Assembly: GCF_014066305.1 (NCBI RefSeq)
Contig: NW_023501055.1
Coordinates: forward strand, 186,001-250,000
Direction: 5' to 3'
DNA length: 64,000 nucleotides
Source: Letharia columbiana
Taxonomy: Eukaryota; Ascomycota; Lecanoromycetes; Lecanorales; Parmeliaceae
In this document: one piece after another, positions 60,811 to 64,000 of the stretch
How positions within the stretch are numbered: position 1 is the first letter of the stretch
How the letters are laid out: every line of letters begins with the position of its first letter
Made by a program: the position numbers and the translations under genes
Notes under the pieces: model-generated
What the model was told of the DNA's origin: nothing
What the model saw: only the letters and a program-made list of their open reading frames with translations
Database searches by the model: none

Positions 60811-61506
60811 AAATCAAAATTTCAATTTTTCTGTATAGGTTCATAACCACAATTAATTATAGTCTAAGAATTATAAAATATATACTTTATATACCCAAGT
60901 AATTATTATTAAAGTATTTAAAAAATTTAACTTATACAACGTAGTAAAATATTAAAATATTAATTTAACATTGTCGAGGGTGCGCTGAAAAATCATCTGA
61001 ATAAATATCAAGTTTTTTTTTTTACCTCGGTATTCTAAATGCTATCAAGAGTACAGAGGTCTGCACCGAAAGTCCTGCACCCGCACTAGTGCAGCCCTAA
61101 CCCTACTTTCGGAAAGCGGCCTGTAGAGGGAGCCTAAAAATATCTTCTCACAGCGCATAATGGGACTTAAGGTATTTCTTTTAGCCTTGATAGGGATAGT
61201 AGCCCCGAAACCTGACTAGGGCTAGGTGCGATTCCGAGAACTCAGACGCATTATCCAGGTAACCCTTTAGGTGGGGCGTTATCCGAAGTCTGAGCGCAAG
61301 AGTCTTGGCGGGTGCAGGACTTTCGGTGCAGACCTCTGTACTTCGTAAAATTTACTATTATTCTATTTTACAATATAACGAATAATTTAAATCTTTTAAG
61401 AATTTTATAATCTATCTATACTCTATTTATTTAGTTTTAATAATTTTTTAGATTATGATTAATTGTGATTGAGAACCTATATAGAAAAGAAATTTTTTTT
61501 TTGGTT
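60811..61506. mobile_element. Older TIR element, host of MITE copy 2
   Basis: The arms 60,811-60,880 and 61,435-61,506 are inverted copies of each other (about 65 bp, roughly four fifths identical; shared core tataggttc, acaattaat, ataatcta). It is AT-rich and lacks coding sequence. Removing MITE copy 2 leaves about 400 bp. Its right arm ends 1 bp before the second 34-bp direct repeat copy. It contains another motif pair, ggcgcaccct (60,793-60,802) and its inverse agggtgcgct (60,980-60,989), hinting at a third, partial element. The class is unknown. Confidence 0.65.
61052..61340. mobile_element. MITE copy 2, Tc1/mariner-like (TA-flanked)
   Basis: 289 bp with perfect 33-bp terminal inverted repeats that begin TACAGAGGTCTGCACCGAAA, including the TA target duplications at both ends. 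It is longer than copy 1 by about 60 bp but shares its TIR and the internal words ggaaagcggcct-like, gcgcataatg and ggcgttatccga. The perfect TIR suggests a recent insertion. It lies inside the older TIR element. Confidence 0.95.
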
Positions 61507-62639
61507 TTGGAGGAGGCAAAGCAGAGTTGGTGGTTCTGTTAGTGGCCTCGCAAGCTATGCGAGATTGGGATGCCAAGAGATCTTCCTTCTTCGGCTATTC
61601 ATCCCATCTTCAAAACTTTCTGGGCGATGGATGATCATTTCTCAACGCCTCCATGCTCTTCTTTTCTACAACCCTTTTCTGCTAATCAACTGCAGCTCCA
61701 TCTGCCCAAACGTTGCGCCTCACCGCCCTCATGCGCTCTCCATGCCCTTCTCCACGACAACGAGTACAGCGTATCCTCCCACACCTCAACCAAACTACCT
61801 AGATCACCAATGCCATCACCATCTCGAGCCCCTCTCCCTCCTGATATACCGTCCCCCACCTTGGGCCGCAGCACTCCTGTGATCTTGTCAGCCAGCCCTC
61901 CTGTTCTCTCGGCGTGCAGCTGCTTGGCTACGTTCTAGCTCTCCGGGGCGGTCGTGCGCGATCTAGGAGTGATGAGACGGCGGGTCATGGGTCGCTGAGG
62001 AGGATGCGTGGCGTGTATGTACGTGAGGAGGACATAATTCAAGGGAATGAGGATGCGCTGTGGGTAGGGAGGAGTGGGCTTTCGGTCCGTGGGTCATTCA
62101 TGTGAAAGAGATGAGTGGATACGGGGGTTGGCATTCGATGAGGATTGGGGAGGTAATGGTTGTGCGTGGATCTCGTTGGGTATCTCATGAGTCCAGCGGA
62201 TATGGGCGCGGAAGGGAATTGGAGACATAGGTAGATGGACGAACAGGGCGTCTACGGATAAGGTAATTGGCGGACGGGCCGAAGAGTAAAATATGATGCG
62301 AATGGGTATGCCTCAGATGGCCCGGTTGAAAGACGCCTAAACGTCTGGGGGAGCTACACACATGGATCACCAAATGAAATAGAAGAGAATAATCCAAATC
62401 TGCGCACTCTCATCACCCTGGCAGACTCGACTTCCCAACCTCTGGCCCTCTCCCACGAGCATCCTCGCTTTGCAGAACCGGCAGCACCATACCACATCAC
62501 ACCGCCCCCATCTTGCTCTCACTCCCTAAGGTTGACCACCAAAGATCGCTTATACCACAGTGGCCACAAAGTAAGAGTCTTCTGGGTTTCTCAGCCGTAC
62601 CTTTCCCACTCCCACCTCAAACCAAACGCCCCCAATAAG
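61507..62639. other. Unassigned region
   Basis: It starts with the second copy of the 34-bp direct repeat (61,508-61,541). A Pro/Ser-rich plus frame (ATG at 61,570 or 61,627, to 61,938) looks low-complexity and is not supported by a family. The rest shows no gene, RNA or repeat. Confidence 0.4.
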
Positions 62640-64000
62640 GTCGCGAGCAGAAGCTTCATCTCGCTTTGACGAAACATTCTTCCCAACACAATCGCAGGGC
62701 CCGAGCGAACGGGGGTTGAAATCTGACGACGACGCAGCATCGGGAGGTAGTCAACCAGAACGGCGGAAGCTGGACGGTGAGTCGAAGAGCAGTGCGGAGG
62801 GGTCGGCGCCGTATTGGAGGGCGGAGACGTGGGCTTGAAAGATGATTGAATTGGTCCGCCTTACAGGTGAGTATTGTCCGGAGCAGCTCGTTTGTGAGGG
62901 GTTGGATTGGAACGAGCACATATGAGAACAGGGGACGTACACAAAACCGGAATCCAATGCCCAGTGCCAAACTAGCCCTCAGGCGCAACGACGCGGACCA
63001 AATCAACAGGAACAGACGGTGCGAGGCGCAGGTTTTCTCCGATGAAAACGCCGAGATGGCGCAACTCGTGCACAGCCGTCGAGATCATGTCCGTCTCACG
63101 TGCCAAAGCCGTGCGGATATCGTCTACAAGTATAGCCAGCTCGCTGGGACTTCGCAGTAGAAAAGTCGTGATACCGGTGAGGGCTGTGGAGCAGGATTCG
63201 CCACCGGCGAGCAAAAGGTCATTGATCTTCGCTTCAAACCTCCGGTATGCCCATGCCTCCGTCGCCGGTATCATCGCCGTCGCGGAGCATCTGTGCTCCA
63301 GATCATCCTTGTGCTGCGGCAGGATCACCACCTCCTGCCGCTGTGGAACGTCTCCAATCGTTTGCGGACCCTTTCCCCCACGAGGTCGAACTGGTCCTGG
63401 CAACTGTCTTCGGGTTACGCTCTTGAGCAGCACGAAGTCGCAGAACGCGGTCCGTGTTGGGGAAGTTGAGGCGTCGGGTCGAAGCGGACGAGGGAAGCGC
63501 TTCCGTGTCGTTTGTCGAGCATCGAGGTCTGGGGATGAGATGCGCGCGCAGATCTGATGCGGTTGAAGGGCTCGCGGAAGATTTGTTCGCTCGTGATATC
63601 GTATCCGGTGGATGGGTACCAATGGACGAGGTTGACGACGGTGGCGCTAGTATCCGACGGATGATTTTTGCTCGCGGAAGGTCTGCTCGCTACTTCGTTG
63701 ATGTGGGTTTGCGAGACGGGTTCTGTGTCCCGGGGAGCTTTGTCTGAGAAGCCGTGGGCCATGAGGCGGTGGTGAGGAGAGTGTTCGGAATGGTTGGCCT
63801 TAAAGATGCTGTGCACTCTCATGGGGCCATTCTGATATCCCCCCTTGGGTGTGTATCCACGGCCTGGATGGTGGCCGTACAGATGCTGACATGCACCGGA
63901 ACGAGAGCGCGTTGAATGCGATCCGGAGGCTCTCTTCCTACGTCCCGGGCAGCAGTTCCTTGATGCGGTGCACCTAGGTAGCCATTCTGCGTCTCTTGAA
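62640..64000 (-). pseudogene. Cytochrome P450 relic (CYP65-like), continues past the window
   Basis: Microsomal haem monooxygenase family, close in style to fungal CYP65/isotrichodermin-hydroxylase-like enzymes. Reading on the minus strand: near 63,930-63,890 RIAFNALSF; near 63,870 LYGHHPGRGYTPKGGY in another frame; near 63,770 RLMAHGFSDKAPRDTEP; near 63,625 LVHWYPSTGYDITSEQIFREPF. Then the I-helix near 63,215-63,180 reads AGGESCSTALTGITTFLL (AGxET changed), followed by IGENLRLAPSVPVDLVRVV (E-x-x-R) near 63,050-62,990. The haem loop is just recognisable across frames at about 62,735-62,680 (FQPPF, then DCVGKN). Several frameshifts and stops break it, so no enzyme can be made. The N-terminal membrane anchor would lie to the right of 64,000. 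Confidence 0.8.

Noticed and set aside
34000..64000. tRNA or rRNA genes in the balanced block
   Set aside because: No cloverleaf with recognisable A and B boxes and no rRNA signature was found by eye; a tRNA scan would be decisive.

Overview
The window looks like nuclear DNA of a filamentous ascomycete (Pezizomycotina). It has two contrasting halves: an AT-rich block without genes (about 1-33,870) and a block of balanced base composition with spliced genes (about 33,900-64,000). The evidence for the organism is the short GT..AG introns (45-154 bp), CT-rich promoters, fungal protein families (sugar-porter and Dal5-type MFS carriers, F-box/2EXR proteins, P450, ankyrin arrays) and a strong repeat-induced point mutation (RIP) signature. 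In the AT-rich block CA and TG dinucleotides are almost absent while CG survives, which is the pattern CpA-to-TpA mutation leaves.

AT-rich block: a graveyard of transposons. I can delimit a minus-strand Ty3/gypsy element at 13,234-22,801 (about 180-bp LTRs, GTATT target duplication) that is split by a nested repeat (18,389-20,915) holding a degenerate array of about 200-bp units. A younger plus-strand Ty3/gypsy lies at 29,525-33,385 (164-bp LTRs, ATATA target duplication, polypurine tract, chromodomain-like end). It has lost most of gag, the protease and the first part of RT. Three further minus-strand copies of its LTR sit at 25,308-26,856. A hAT transposase relic lies near 10.2-11.95 kb. 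A dispersed repeat family includes a head-to-head pair at 26.9-28.9 kb. Small islands with normal composition occur at 12,584-12,795 and 25,840-26,165.

Gene block, left to right: a broken SDR reductase (34,484-35,700, +); a small putative secreted protein (36,168-36,734, +); a decayed 2EXR/F-box-like gene (37,168-38,428, +); an intact 10-exon sugar transporter (39,852-42,395, -); a second 2EXR relic (44,520-45,342, -); a doubtful Pro/Ser-rich ORF (45,617-45,952, +); a TA-flanked MITE (46,800-47,026); an intact 4-exon Dal5-type MFS carrier (47,631-49,404, +); an F-box gene with an in-frame stop (49,721-50,233, +); a membrane protein (51,421-52,398, +); a frameshifted ankyrin-array relic (53,434-57,107, +); an uncertain broken gene (57,944-58,472, +); a spliced secreted protein built from tandemly duplicated exons (59,580-60,451, +); a nested pair of TIR elements (60,811-61,506); and a P450 pseudogene running off the right edge (-).

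The genes do not form an evident pathway. Two transporters, the membrane protein and two candidate secreted proteins look intact. Most of the other genes are broken by single-base frameshifts or by stops of the kind C-to-T changes create (CAG/CAA to TAG/TAA). This fits a fast-decaying accessory region beside a RIP-mutated isochore. The tandem-exon secreted protein is the most interesting intact novelty. All family assignments come from reading motifs by eye; no database search was run.
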